DNA of 64,000 nucleotides from Pelagibaculum spongiae (GTDB taxonomy: Bacteria; Pseudomonadota; Gammaproteobacteria; Enterobacterales; Pelagibaculaceae). Below are positions 10,701 to 19,376 of the stretch, piece after piece (the first letter of the stretch is position 1; each line of letters opens with the position of its first letter). The notes under the pieces were generated by a model that was given only the letters and a program-made list of their open reading frames with translations, was not told the origin of the DNA and searched no databases. Made by a program: the position numbers and the translations under genes. The DNA lies in contig NZ_QDDL01000007.1 in assembly GCF_003097315.1 (NCBI RefSeq), positions 124,001 to 188,000 of the forward strand, in the 5' to 3' direction.

Positions 10701-13700
10701 TTCAGCCGTGGCCGAAATATTAATTACCATTGATTGGCTAATTTCTGGCAAAGGTAACGCAAAGCTATAAGGTGCTTTTTCATCTATACGAGAGCTACTA
10801 ATTACACCATTTTCAGAAGAAGCATTAATAGTAACTTTAGCAATAGCTACATCATCATCAGCCTTAGCAATGGCGATCAAGGCATCCAAACCAAACAAAA
10901 CTGTTTTTGGAAGTATTTCAACAATCTGACTAGCATTAGGTACTTCAGTTGCTACCCCACCAGTTCCTGATGATATCTCTTGCAGTGCTGAAATATTCGC
11001 ACCACTTCCAACAGCAAAGGTATTTATAATAATTCCTAATTCACTAGCCCGAATGACTTGATCTAACGGAACATCGGCCGAGCCATCAGACAAAAAAAGC
11101 TGTACAGGCGTCGCAAACGAGCGAGCTCTTTGTCCAACCAGTTCGTCTGTTGCAGTCAACATTGCAGCATTAAAATTAGTTCCGCCGTTTGGCCCTGCAG
11201 CCAATATTTCATCGAGCTTTTCTTTAACCAAATCAAAATCATCAGTCAAAGATTGAACCAAGATGCCATCATCACTGAAATCTACAACAGCAACTCGCGT
11301 TGTAGATGGATTAAAAAAATCAATCAGCTGATGAGCCGAGAAAATTTCAGCTTTTAATATATGGTCATTCACCCCATCTCCATCAACATCGCCCCCAGAA
11401 GGGTAGCTAGTGCTACCCGAAGTATCGATCACAAGAACTACATCACTTGGGCCAACAGATACAATAGCTTCATCCAGTGGCGCTGAAATTTCTACTGTGG
11501 GTGGTGTTTGGTCCGCAAGCCTGGTCAGCGTTATTGTTTTTTCAGTCTCTTGACCAATAGAATCAATTGCAACTGCGGTATAATTAACCTGATCACTACC
11601 TACACCAGAAGGCATTTTTACCGACAAACGATAAGGCGATGGCTGCTCTTCTAAATAAGCTATCAGCTCACCATCTACATAAAAACTGACCCCATCTAGC
11701 ACAACATCATCTGTTGCATCTACACTCAACTCAATTGTTTCCCCTTCAAAAAAGGTATATCCAGAAACAGGTGTATTCCATTCTAATGAAGGAGCCTCAT
11801 TCTTGACTACTTGCAAGGTAAGTATTTCAGAATCTTGCGTCTGATCCAGACTGTCATAGGCTTTCACATATACCGGAAGCGGGTTAGAAACATCTGCCAG
11901 CAATGGAGTTTCAAAAACGAAGTTATAAGGTGAAGAGAAGCGTGTCTCCACCAGCTGATTAGCCACATACAACTCTACTTTTCTGGTAACAACATCATCA
12001 GAAGCTGATGAGAATACAGCTATTTCAGCCCCTTCAATAAAAGTTGTGTCCGGCTCTGGGGTACCTGCAGCAAAATTTATCTGCGGAGGTAAATCATCAA
12101 TGACTGTGATAGACCTATTTTGTGTAGATTCATTATCATTGAAATCTCTTGCAATAACAGAAACTATTAATGCATCACCACTTTCAAAATAATTGTTAGC
12201 TATTTGATACTGATAGACATATGGATTTGTTGTGACTACATGCGACTTGACGCCATTAATATAAAATTCAATTTCTTTTATCGCACTATTATCTTGTGCA
12301 GATACTTCAATAGCTAGCAAGCTACCTTCCAATACACTAATACCAGTCAAAGGCTGGCTAATTGAAAGTGTTGGCGCAACATTATCTTCACGAACTATGA
12401 CTGGAACAGATCTGGATACCCTGTTTTTCCCCTCATCCAAAACCCTTACTTCAAGAACCGAGTTTTCTTGATCAGTATCCAGCTTAATTTCTTGGCTAAA
12501 TGGGGCCACATAATCAGAAGCAATACGATTACCATTTAAATAGTATTTAACTGAACTAATGCCAAAATCATCTTGAATAGAAACATCAACGTTAATTGAC
12601 TGCCCTTTAATATATTCAGATTCTGCTTCAGGCGATGCAATTTCAACTGATGGCGGCAAATCTTTAGACAGTGCAATATTCTGAATATTAACTTGTCCAT
12701 GATCGACAATCTTGCCTGAAACAATTTCTACCAGATTATTATTTTTAGGGCTTATAACTCGAATAGCGTAATCACCAGCGGGCACATTATGAATTATCTT
12801 TCGCCCTTGAGAGTCTGTTATTCCAACATGCGTAAAACCAATGCTATTTACTTCATTATCAATTAATACCTGTCCACCCTTAACTGGATCTCCATCATCA
12901 TATTTAACCAGAACTTCCACCCGACCCAGTTTGGTTAGTAAAAAATCTCTGGTGATTTGTGATTCATCTTCAACAGCAACGCCTTGGGAAATCGTTAACG
13001 ATGCTCTTGAATCACGAACTGAAACAGTATAATTACCTAGCGGCATATCAAGGAATTTATAAATACCAGCACTATCAGTATAAGTTTCTCGGACAAACTT
13101 GTCACCGATTATGCGGACCTCAACTCCAGCCTCTCCAAGGCCGACACCATTAACTACCTTACCAGAAATGCCACCAACCTGATTTAAAGTAATATCTCGA
13201 ATAATACTTTGTTCATTAGGCAGTTTTATTTCTATCGTACCACCAATGTTTGTACCTTCAGGATTAGGCAAGCTGGCAATTAATAAGTAATCCCCCTCTG
13301 GTAAACCACCAAAAGAATACAGACCATCTTCTGCAATACTTGAAGTAATCGTTTTTTCCAACCGATCACTAATTAACTCTACTTTACCAAAGCTTGCTAC
13401 AACACCATCATAACGGCGCACAACACCCGATATCCTACCAGTGTTGTTAAAGTTAACGTAAACAGCAGGCTGGAAATCATTTTCCAAGTGCTCTGTCAAC
13501 ATCTTAGATTGAGGATGCTCCGCCGTTATTTTATAGCCTTGCAACCGTAACAGCTTACTATTAGCCCCTTTTTGAAGATCAGTAGCTAAATTGAAAATAC
13601 CCGCTGCATCACTTTTAACTGGGTAGATTCTTTTAAAAATCGGCGAAAGGCTTTGTAACCATAAATCAGCATCTTTAACCGGTGTAGTGCCGTCATACTC

Positions 13701-16700
13701 TGAAAGCTGACCTGTCAAACCAGGTACAACTTGGGGCAAAGCTTCCACTTCATTATAATCAAGCGAAAAATCAAAATTTACAATTCGGGATTTTTCTTTA
13801 TCGGTAAGGTCTGCAATTGCTTCCATAGGAAGCTGGCTAAGTCTTTGAATAGTGCTTGCAGCAGCAGCCCGGTCTGTTTGCTGACTGATGAAATGCATCA
13901 AGCTAACACTAGCCTGAGCCGGAACTGTCACGTTCCATCGTTTTTCAAATAAATTAAATTGTCCATTGAAACCCGATAAAAAATAACCATCGGCCAATGC
14001 AAGTGGATTAGCTTCACCATTAAATAAATATGCTAAAGATGGGGCGTTGTTATTTTTGAATGGATCAACATCCGATTCATCATCAATAATCAGCCAGCGA
14101 TCAACCTCACCAGCATCTACGCTAAAAAATCTATCTCCCGAAGATGAGCTAACGATATCCATCGGTACACTAACTGATCGCCTATCACCATTAAATGTTC
14201 TTATATAACTGGAGATTTTAAAATGCGATTTTAAAACAATTCCAATCTCAGCATCTTCATCTGAGTTATTAGTTAAAGTCTCTATATATCTTGCAAAATA
14301 GCCATCATCGGGAACATAAACTTTTCTTGCAATAGATATTCCTGCACTAGAACCAGTCAGAACCACTTCTTTGCCTGACTCTTCATAAGCCACCCGGCTA
14401 CCTTTAAAGGCATACTCAACATTATTGCGCACTAGCCTTAACTCCATAGCGCGCGTATTTAAACCATCATCACCCGAAAAGACATTAAAACTGCCATCTT
14501 TGATTGAACCGTCACGCTGAATTGGAAAGGAAAAGGAGTTGCCATCATAAAGCTGAGCTGCTGTTTTAACATTTGCTGGAAGTTGGTCGGCCAGCATTAC
14601 AATATCTGTTTCTACTAATTGCCCCCCGTACTCAATGACACCATCATTACTTCCGGCTTGGCGTAGTTTGATATTTGATGCTTCAATAGAAAAGCTTCCC
14701 TCGGGAACATTTATAAAACTATATCTCCCCTGCGAGTCTGTAGCACCGGAACGCTGCCTTGCTCCTTTGACTGGGCTTCGTAATTTGACAACAACACCTG
14801 CAGCCAGCACACCACCAGGTGTATAAACGCTGCCGGTCAAAACCCCATCCCCTGAAATTACAAGATCTTGAATAACTTTATCACCATCATTATTCAGAGG
14901 TAGCTGACCAGATGTAGCGCGACGAACTCCTCTTACATCATCAACCGATACTTCATACGGGCTTAATCTGATGGGTAAAGAGTTAAATTGGTATTTGCCA
15001 TTAGAACCAGTTGTTGTTTCAAGTCCAATCGGTTGTAGCCGCACCTTTACATGACGTGCAACAGATGAACCATCACTTAAATATACCACTCCGGAAATCT
15101 GCCCTGCATGCTCCAAAGTAACAGTAACAGAGGCAGACTCTCCTGCAATCAAACGAGTAGAAATACTGCCGCCAAGGCGGGCTATTGGATCAAAAACGGC
15201 AACTTTGGCTTTTCCTGCCAAAACATTTGAAAAGGCGACCATTCCGCTATTATTTGCATTCAGAACATACGTCTTTCCATAAGGTTCCTGAACGCTAATC
15301 TTGACCTGAGTGTTACCTACGGGTATTCCTTGAGAACTAACAACTTTAACTACAACATGAGCCAAACCATTTAATTGAAAATCCTGAGTAATTTCCTGGT
15401 CAACATATACAACTTCCAAACTAAGCTTTGCAAAATCCCCAGCATTAGTTTTAACGCTAATGAGATGCTGCCCTAGCTCCAGATACTCAATAAAGTAATT
15501 TCCACTAGGGTCAGTTATAAATTCTCGCCCACCGGCAGATACAATTGCGCCCGCTACAGGGAATCCTGAATAATCCAAGACAGCTCCCCTGACACTCCCT
15601 GTCGGCATCATCGTTACCGATGTCGAGATCTTTTGCTGATGCGACTCTAATGCACTAACTACTGAGCCTGACAAGCCTAGCCCTTCATCAATAGCAGTAA
15701 TTTTAAATTCGCCGGCATACAGATTATTAAAAGTAAATTCACCAGTAGAATCTGTAGCCACCTCACGTACATCAGCAAAAATACTCTGGCTGTGCAAACG
15801 GACCATCACACCAGAAAGCCTTAAGCCCGCAGAAGTCTCAACAAAACCTCGAACTTCTCCCACTGGCAAAAATACAACATCTGCATCATGTATTTGACTG
15901 GTTCCAGACAACACTGTTTTAGTAAGACCGCGATCCGTTCCTTGAGCGAATGCTTCAATTCGATACTCACCTAGCGGAACAAATTCAAACGCATACTCAC
16001 CAAACGCATTCACATCTGTCTGATGGCTGTAACCTCCACCGAGACGAGATAGAACAACCTTCGCTCCTTCTGCAACTAGGCTCTGCCCATCTTGATAAAA
16101 AACATGTCCGCGAATGGTTCCAAATGCTCGAAGTTTGATTCCAAGCTCCAAGTTACTATTTGATGCAAGCTGGCCATTTGATACACCATACAAACCAGTA
16201 CGGGGGTCTTGAGCAACAACCTTGATATTTCCTTCAGGAAGATTTCTGAGGAAATAGTACCCTTGGAAATCAGTATTAACTGACCACTCTTCCCCTGAAT
16301 CATAACTTACAGTGACTCGTGCTCCGGCAACAGCTGCATCACGAGGGCTAATAACTCTGCCAAATAATTCACCGAAAATTTCTTCAACGACAATACTTCC
16401 AACATCTAGAGTCTGACCAGTCAAAGCCGGAAATGGCTGAGATTTACCATCGAGCACTTTACCTTTTAATACCGAACGAGCAGATACGACAATATCGCCA
16501 TTTAAAATAGGCACATGGGGTATTTCAAACTGACCATTTTGATTTGTAACTGCAGAAAAACTATTGAATACCAGAGCACTTGCACCTTCAACTGGGCTAG
16601 CTTGCTGATCAATTACAATTCCGACAACTTTAGTAGTTTCTGTATAAGCTAATGGATCAAGTCCAAATTGAATTTCAATACTGTCACTAATTCCGTCGTT

Positions 16701-17639
16701 ATCACTGTCCCCAGATAATGGATCGGTACCTCTTATTATTTCTTCTCCGTCAACAATTCCATCAGAGTCGGTATCTGCCAGGAGTGGGTCTGTTGCCGAC
16801 TGCGTTTCTTCAAAATCAGAAAGTGTATCGCCATCAGTGTCTTGGTGGAGAACAGATGTGCCCAACAAATACTCTTCAAGATTCGATAGGCCATCAGCAT
16901 CTTTATCAGTAACAGCATCAGTAGCATCATTGGGGTCAAGTGCATTCCTTAATTCAAAATCATCAGGCATACCGTCATTATCAGTATCAATTGGAAAGAA
17001 CACTTCAATAGAGACCGAAGACATAACACCTTCATGGCGAATCGAAATTATGGAGCGCCCTGTTTTCTGAGCCGTAATCAAACCATCCGCTGAAATTGTC
17101 ACAACGTCAGAAGAACTGGAATAGATCGTTCCTAGGCTTCCTAAAGTCAGGTCTTTATTCGAGCCATCGGGCAATAAGGCATTCACTCGCAATTGGGTAG
17201 TTGGCTGATCTACCGTAAGTTCATCGCGCTTAGCTTCAATTTCAAGCGATACGGGAATTGGATGGAATTGATCGAAAAGAATCTGGCCAACATTAACTTT
17301 ATCACTATCGGGGTCGGCATAAAGCAGTGCTGACTCCCCATAAACCAGTTGGCCATCATTGTTACAAATTGCTCTTGCTCTATAAGGTACATCTGTTGTC
17401 AATGGAGTCAACAGAGCAAAACCACCATGTTCATCAACCCTTGCAGAGCCATTTAATATATTAATAATGCACCGTTGATCAAGAACCGGATCTGACGCCT
17501 CTCCATCCTCACCAGCTATCGCCAGATTGGATAGCGTCAATAGAAAAACCAAGGCCATCATTATCTTACTAGCCATTAAAAAGCCGGTATTTATTGCATT
17601 AGCAATGTTTTTATACATCCAGTTCTTGAAGCAGTCCAT
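4722..17639 (-). CDS. Giant 4305-aa exported multidomain surface protein (TSP3, Ig-like, vWA, ThuA-like)
   Basis: Domains by approximate residue: signal peptide (a start at M22, MASKIMMALVFLL...LAIA, gives the cleanest signal); Big2-like 130-215; TSP3 repeats (DxDxDG type) 216-335; many carboxypeptidase-regulatory-like modules 337-1020; beta-rich module copy 1 at 1027-1295; more regulatory-like modules 1310-1655; four Ig-like domains starting near 1658, 1755, 1852 and 1949 (97-residue period); a fifth split by a vWA domain with MIDAS motif DTSGS near 2065-2255; an IPT-like domain; then TSP3 blocks alternating with module copies 2-4 (about 2661-2888, 3103-3330, 3563-3800); more TSP3 to about 4075; a ThuA/GATase-like domain 4078-4290. 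TSP3 acidic loops bind calcium in known families. Few Cys. No LPXTG, PEP-CTERM or barrel is seen, so the export route beyond Sec is unknown. The start follows the upstream stop by one base, so translation is coupled. Confidence 0.9.
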   Translation of the reverse strand: MDCFKNWMYKNIANAINTGFLMASKIMMALVFLLTLSNLAIAGEDGEASDPVLDQRCIINILNGSARVDEHGGFALLTPLTTDVPYRARAICNNDGQLVYGESALLYADPDSDKVNVGQILFDQFHPIPVSLEIEAKRDELTVDQPTTQLRVNALLPDGSNKDLTLGSLGTIYSSSSDVVTISADGLITAQKTGRSIISIRHEGVMSSVSIEVFFPIDTDNDGMPDDFELRNALDPNDATDAVTDKDADGLSNLEEYLLGTSVLHQDTDGDTLSDFEETQSATDPLLADTDSDGIVDGEEIIRGTDPLSGDSDNDGISDSIEIQFGLDPLAYTETTKVVGIVIDQQASPVEGASALVFNSFSAVTNQNGQFEIPHVPILNGDIVVSARSVLKGKVLDGKSQPFPALTGQTLDVGSIVVEEIFGELFGRVISPRDAAVAGARVTVSYDSGEEWSVNTDFQGYYFLRNLPEGNIKVVAQDPRTGLYGVSNGQLASNSNLELGIKLRAFGTIRGHVFYQDGQSLVAEGAKVVLSRLGGGYSHQTDVNAFGEYAFEFVPLGEYRIEAFAQGTDRGLTKTVLSGTSQIHDADVVFLPVGEVRGFVETSAGLRLSGVMVRLHSQSIFADVREVATDSTGEFTFNNLYAGEFKITAIDEGLGLSGSVVSALESHQQKISTSVTMMPTGSVRGAVLDYSGFPVAGAIVSAGGREFITDPSGNYFIEYLELGQHLISVKTNAGDFAKLSLEVVYVDQEITQDFQLNGLAHVVVKVVSSQGIPVGNTQVKISVQEPYGKTYVLNANNSGMVAFSNVLAGKAKVAVFDPIARLGGSISTRLIAGESASVTVTLEHAGQISGVVYLSDGSSVARHVKVRLQPIGLETTTGSNGKYQFNSLPIRLSPYEVSVDDVRGVRRATSGQLPLNNDGDKVIQDLVISGDGVLTGSVYTPGGVLAAGVVVKLRSPVKGARQRSGATDSQGRYSFINVPEGSFSIEASNIKLRQAGSNDGVIEYGGQLVETDIVMLADQLPANVKTAAQLYDGNSFSFPIQRDGSIKDGSFNVFSGDDGLNTRAMELRLVRNNVEYAFKGSRVAYEESGKEVVLTGSSAGISIARKVYVPDDGYFARYIETLTNNSDEDAEIGIVLKSHFKISSYIRTFNGDRRSVSVPMDIVSSSSGDRFFSVDAGEVDRWLIIDDESDVDPFKNNNAPSLAYLFNGEANPLALADGYFLSGFNGQFNLFEKRWNVTVPAQASVSLMHFISQQTDRAAAASTIQRLSQLPMEAIADLTDKEKSRIVNFDFSLDYNEVEALPQVVPGLTGQLSEYDGTTPVKDADLWLQSLSPIFKRIYPVKSDAAGIFNLATDLQKGANSKLLRLQGYKITAEHPQSKMLTEHLENDFQPAVYVNFNNTGRISGVVRRYDGVVASFGKVELISDRLEKTITSSIAEDGLYSFGGLPEGDYLLIASLPNPEGTNIGGTIEIKLPNEQSIIRDITLNQVGGISGKVVNGVGLGEAGVEVRIIGDKFVRETYTDSAGIYKFLDMPLGNYTVSVRDSRASLTISQGVAVEDESQITRDFLLTKLGRVEVLVKYDDGDPVKGGQVLIDNEVNSIGFTHVGITDSQGRKIIHNVPAGDYAIRVISPKNNNLVEIVSGKIVDHGQVNIQNIALSKDLPPSVEIASPEAESEYIKGQSINVDVSIQDDFGISSVKYYLNGNRIASDYVAPFSQEIKLDTDQENSVLEVRVLDEGKNRVSRSVPVIVREDNVAPTLSISQPLTGISVLEGSLLAIEVSAQDNSAIKEIEFYINGVKSHVVTTNPYVYQYQIANNYFESGDALIVSVIARDFNDNESTQNRSITVIDDLPPQINFAAGTPEPDTTFIEGAEIAVFSSASDDVVTRKVELYVANQLVETRFSSPYNFVFETPLLADVSNPLPVYVKAYDSLDQTQDSEILTLQVVKNEAPSLEWNTPVSGYTFFEGETIELSVDATDDVVLDGVSFYVDGELIAYLEEQPSPYRLSVKMPSGVGSDQVNYTAVAIDSIGQETEKTITLTRLADQTPPTVEISAPLDEAIVSVGPSDVVLVIDTSGSTSYPSGGDVDGDGVNDHILKAEIFSAHQLIDFFNPSTTRVAVVDFSDDGILVQSLTDDFDLVKEKLDEILAAGPNGGTNFNAAMLTATDELVGQRARSFATPVQLFLSDGSADVPLDQVIRASELGIIINTFAVGSGANISALQEISSGTGGVATEVPNASQIVEILPKTVLFGLDALIAIAKADDDVAIAKVTINASSENGVISSSRIDEKAPYSFALPLPEISQSMVINISATAEDFGGNVAVSSEISVTLLPAVNNPVLVKASPEFVTKGSLATVKGKFLIPQDSNQASSSNPDIFATNELYFNGVLMAPTLMDKSRIVFVVPDNAVSGEIYAVVDGMQTNTVLLFIDDDQDGLSNEQEIELGTDPAIADTDEDGLQDGVEVNEFNTNPLLADTDGDGISDSIEVNLSLDPNDPADSQIDEDNDGLTNMEEIQIGTQIRNSDSDNDGLSDGAEVNQHDTNPLTVDTDQDRLADNEEVNNYGTDPNIVDTDGDTISDYIEVINSMDPLDFDDAQGDIDGDGLTNLEEINGNTLVNDVDSDNDGLSDFDEVRTFNTNPWDSDSDNDGENDGLEVDQGTDPNDSGSSLTVGFNFYYNEGSNVWNFYSQGAFSLSSVYDTGMRLRVNGQNFYDSDGRAVKYGPWQRVLENSLSDLQVKRKIFVDTTNGYVRYLDIFANPTGKTVEVEAKLGSRTYRSSVPIVATSNGDQLLNNSDNYVVIDDQDGSGIRATGQVWAGLNAPARPDSVEYDTTSRELFFSYPISLAPGQTSIIMSFAAVNRSGTEILQKVQQLEVLPEYAQQLISLDEFDSIINFDVDKDDDGLSDKREQSLGTADDNADTDGDGLNDKYEVDYGLDPLFANTDFNIDGDGDGLTLSEEALLGTNPLQADTDDDGLLDSEEATYQTNPLKADTDEDGLLDGDEVNQYGTDPVLSDTDADGLTDQEELLDYSTDPKNNDSDGDTIFDGQEISAGLDPKNALDAIQDVDNDGLTALEEIAFGTDIFDGDSDSDGEKDGFEIENGTDPNNSGSRSTVFLSHSFYDLNSVSWRINRTSIASNNSFREGLSLYINGGLFYDDDGLAQKVGDRQFILVDNRWDVSVNRSLYFSPDYSFIRLMESFKNTSKESKTYNVRLHSSLFTTPAVASTSSGDLDVNANDYSVLLDDEGSSSKAIGFLWGDTGSSQSADIASYSGNELQSEYEITLEPNETKVLMHFVTVSNDRDEAALVLQNITSLPDYALSETGALLDDVFNFDLDSDSDGLSNFREKVAGTDPQNVDSDDDTLSDKFEVDYGLNPLDADDLTSDEDGDGLSLEQEFALGTNPRAIDTDNDGLSDYDELNRGSNPLDADSDGDGLKDGIEVNHYSTNPMSKDSDNDGLSDSAEIKSFQTDPLRQDTDGDGINDGVEVDNGMAPTDPADAELDQDNDGLTAKQEFEAGTSLFNADTDNDGLNDGLEVNQYGTSPISSDTDQDGESDRLEIEYGSDPLDPDSTGTVAFPVTLSDGEGHEWNVMRGGYASRFSNGLDEGFPEKLAVIFYGQNYSFTSRARAKKISGRSFEVVAQYNRNTVDIIREVFVSSEKGFIRYLDKLKNKSNYKINYRFMLASALDTENKGYVTSVANVVDASDHYLISGPIDSSGKVFGHLWANENSKQVAQGVEESNSRVGYYYSFELLPDEEISFLHFGIQNNSQSEARVILEEMKTIPDYLLKGLEVTQLEKVVNLNLDSDLDGLIDARELELGTDINSQDTDGDGLFDGFEYFYGFNPLSAGEQDSDDDNDGLTNLEEQVFVSNPNLADTDIDGLNDKEEFDLNTNPNKADSDDDGLTDIEERDSSKTDPLLPDTDDDGLLDGYEVNESTTNALDSDTDDDGINDGLELENNLDPKSPADAVLDLDNDGLTNLQEVVSYNTKIREADTDNDGLLDGSEVSLHQTNPLKSDTDDDGLLDKFELDFSFNPLVSGEEIQDPDNDNFSNLEEQKRRTNPRQADTDGDGVNDDQDGAPLDPNRTELAGVLLVNGSSYDVSLVRYKSALDSLYMPYSIVEAVDALPTREQMAEKQLVIWIGRHLLTPEREVLSSYLNGGGCSILTAQEHYSNIGMTPLLDTFMGISSVIDDAVYSGQKMKIKGVGRLFSPEIDHLVQSDSNNFTDFIDVLQLDKGAEALFKKKDKIIGSYFDSGEHLGVFLTFPLETVSKKNDRAEIIRRIYENCQYSHDLSVKYVVPSTSNRGSSRPLNYK

Positions 17640-17640
17640 T

Positions 17641-18597
17641 TTACAGTCCGTTGATTTGCTTTAATACAGCTTTGATTTTATTTTTAATCTGGTCTGATTT
17701 ACTCAGGCGCAGCACTGACTTTAATTGTGAAGAATAAGGCCTGGCAACAACCCCATACTCCCCAATAGCCTCAAGCACAGCTATTTTTATTTGCTCATTA
17801 GTACTATGTATCAAGTGATAGCGAAGACCATGAATTGCATTTTTTGGTTGCAAACGCTTGATTAATCCTAAAGATAAAATCACGACAGTAGTGTCATGAT
17901 GGTTAATACTACGAATTAAATCTCCTTGAGTTTCCAGAATATCTGACAAGTCATAAATATAATCTTGCGACCTAGAGAAACCTGGAGATTGTCGTGCCAA
18001 CCAGAGCACCTTAAGAACTTCCGCTCTCATCTTTGAGTTTTCGAGCTTTTGCTTTTCCAGTGCCTTATAAATTTTTTGTAAATTCTGATCACTCAATACA
18101 ACATCTTCGGATAACAAAGAGAGTGGCATTAAAAAATCAAGCATCATCTGCCGTTGTAACTCTGTCAATCCACCTTCCTTGACAGAAAGCTTTATCCAAA
18201 GCTTGTAATTAAGAATGAATTTATCAAGTGATTCTGGTGATAATTTTAAGGATGACAATTTACGATATTTGAAGGCCGCCAGCTGAGTTTCTCTTAATAA
18301 TTGAGAAGCTAGGAACAAATGCTCTTTAAGCATTTTATCCTGTACAGCCCTATCGATTTCAGTGAATAATTGACTGACTAACACCTCAATTTTCAATGGT
18401 GTTAGCAGAGAATCATCACGATATTCACCAGACCTTAATCTCTGAATCAATAGTGCAACCTGATCATGCCTTAGGTACTTTTCATCGTTAAGCCAAGCTT
18501 CTGGCAATTGCTGACGCTGCATATAAATAAGAGTCAATACCAGTACTGCAACTGCGAGTAGCAAACCAAGTAACAAAACAATCGATTTTTTGGCCAT
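17641..18597 (-). CDS. Membrane-anchored 318-aa protein with HEAT-like C terminus
   Basis: Starts MAKK followed by a single hydrophobic segment (residues about 5-26), so it is probably anchored in the inner membrane with the rest in the periplasm. The body is all-helical. The last ~100 residues (ILSLGLIKRLQPKNAIHGL..., KIAVLEAIGEYG) have the helix-pair rhythm and small-residue spacing of HEAT or Armadillo-type repeats. No catalytic motif is seen. It lies 4 bases downstream of the DsbA-like gene, and its stop is separated by a single A from the ATG of the giant gene. A scaffold or chaperone role for that exported protein is a reasonable inference, but no named family is recognised. Confidence 0.75.
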   Translation of the reverse strand: MAKKSIVLLLGLLLAVAVLVLTLIYMQRQQLPEAWLNDEKYLRHDQVALLIQRLRSGEYRDDSLLTPLKIEVLVSQLFTEIDRAVQDKMLKEHLFLASQLLRETQLAAFKYRKLSSLKLSPESLDKFILNYKLWIKLSVKEGGLTELQRQMMLDFLMPLSLLSEDVVLSDQNLQKIYKALEKQKLENSKMRAEVLKVLWLARQSPGFSRSQDYIYDLSDILETQGDLIRSINHHDTTVVILSLGLIKRLQPKNAIHGLRYHLIHSTNEQIKIAVLEAIGEYGVVARPYSSQLKSVLRLSKSDQIKNKIKAVLKQINGL

Positions 18598-18601
18598 TAA
18601 C

Positions 18602-19327
18602 TTAACCTCTAAAAAGATCTGTCAGAATATTTTCAAAAGAGTCTAACGCCCTAGCGCCGGAGATAGAAACAACATCAACCACCGCACCATTTTCAATTTT
18701 TCCAATAAAGAAGCGAGGCGTGCCTGTAACACCCAAGCGCGATGCTGCTGCAAAATCTTGTTCCAGCTGTTTTCGATTATCTTTGGAATTGAAGCAAGAT
18801 GAGTACTGATCTTTTTTCAACCCTAGCTTTTCTGCATAAGCTTCATAGCTGCCAGAGGTTAAAGATCCCGTTCTATTTACCAGTGTGTCATGTGCTGCAT
18901 TAAATTGATTTTGCTCCGCAGCACAACGAGCAAAAATAGCCGAGTTTTTAGCCTGACTATGAAAACCAAGCGGGAAATCCCTTACAACATACTTCACTAG
19001 TCCAGTATCAATATATTTTCTTTTTAATGCGGGCAATACTTTTTTTGCATGCCGCAAACAGTAAGGGCATTGATAATCCATATACTCAACAATCGCATAC
19101 TTGGCGCTGTCGCTACCTAAAACTGTCCGCTCACCTTTCAGAGATATCTTTCCGATTGTTTTTTTATTTTTTTCCGGAAATTGGAGTCCAGCTACTTCGT
19201 CCCTTAAAGAAACAACTTCTGCCATTAACAGGTCAAGCTTTTTTTGTATGTCTTCCTCCCCATTAAAGTGACTTTCTGAGCACCCGGAAAGGCTAAAAAC
19301 AAATAAACACATCAAAAAACACTTCAT
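18602..19327 (-). CDS. DsbA-family thiol-disulfide oxidoreductase lipoprotein
   Basis: A 241-aa protein. The signal has lipobox LSGC, so it is a lipid-anchored periplasmic protein. The thioredoxin-fold motif YMDYQCPYCLRHAKKVLP carries CPYC near residue 86. The typical DsbA/BdbD helical insert follows (DFPLGFHSQAKNSAIFARCA), and the cis-Pro loop is GVTGTPRFFIG near residue 205. This matches the thioredoxin_4/DsbA-like family that forms or isomerises disulfides in exported proteins. An extra Cys pair outside CPYC (RCAAEQ and SSCFN) occurs in some relatives. Its operon partners include a lipoprotein with about 21 clustered cysteines and a 325-aa protein with four, which are plausible dedicated substrates (inference). 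Coupled closely (4 bases) to the next gene. Confidence 0.9.
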   Translation of the reverse strand: MKCFLMCLFVFSLSGCSESHFNGEEDIQKKLDLLMAEVVSLRDEVAGLQFPEKNKKTIGKISLKGERTVLGSDSAKYAIVEYMDYQCPYCLRHAKKVLPALKRKYIDTGLVKYVVRDFPLGFHSQAKNSAIFARCAAEQNQFNAAHDTLVNRTGSLTSGSYEAYAEKLGLKKDQYSSCFNSKDNRKQLEQDFAAASRLGVTGTPRFFIGKIENGAVVDVVSISGARALDSFENILTDLFRG

Positions 19328-19376
19328 TACTTACTCCAGAACAAAAAAAAACTTCGTGACTGCTTTAACAAGCCAA

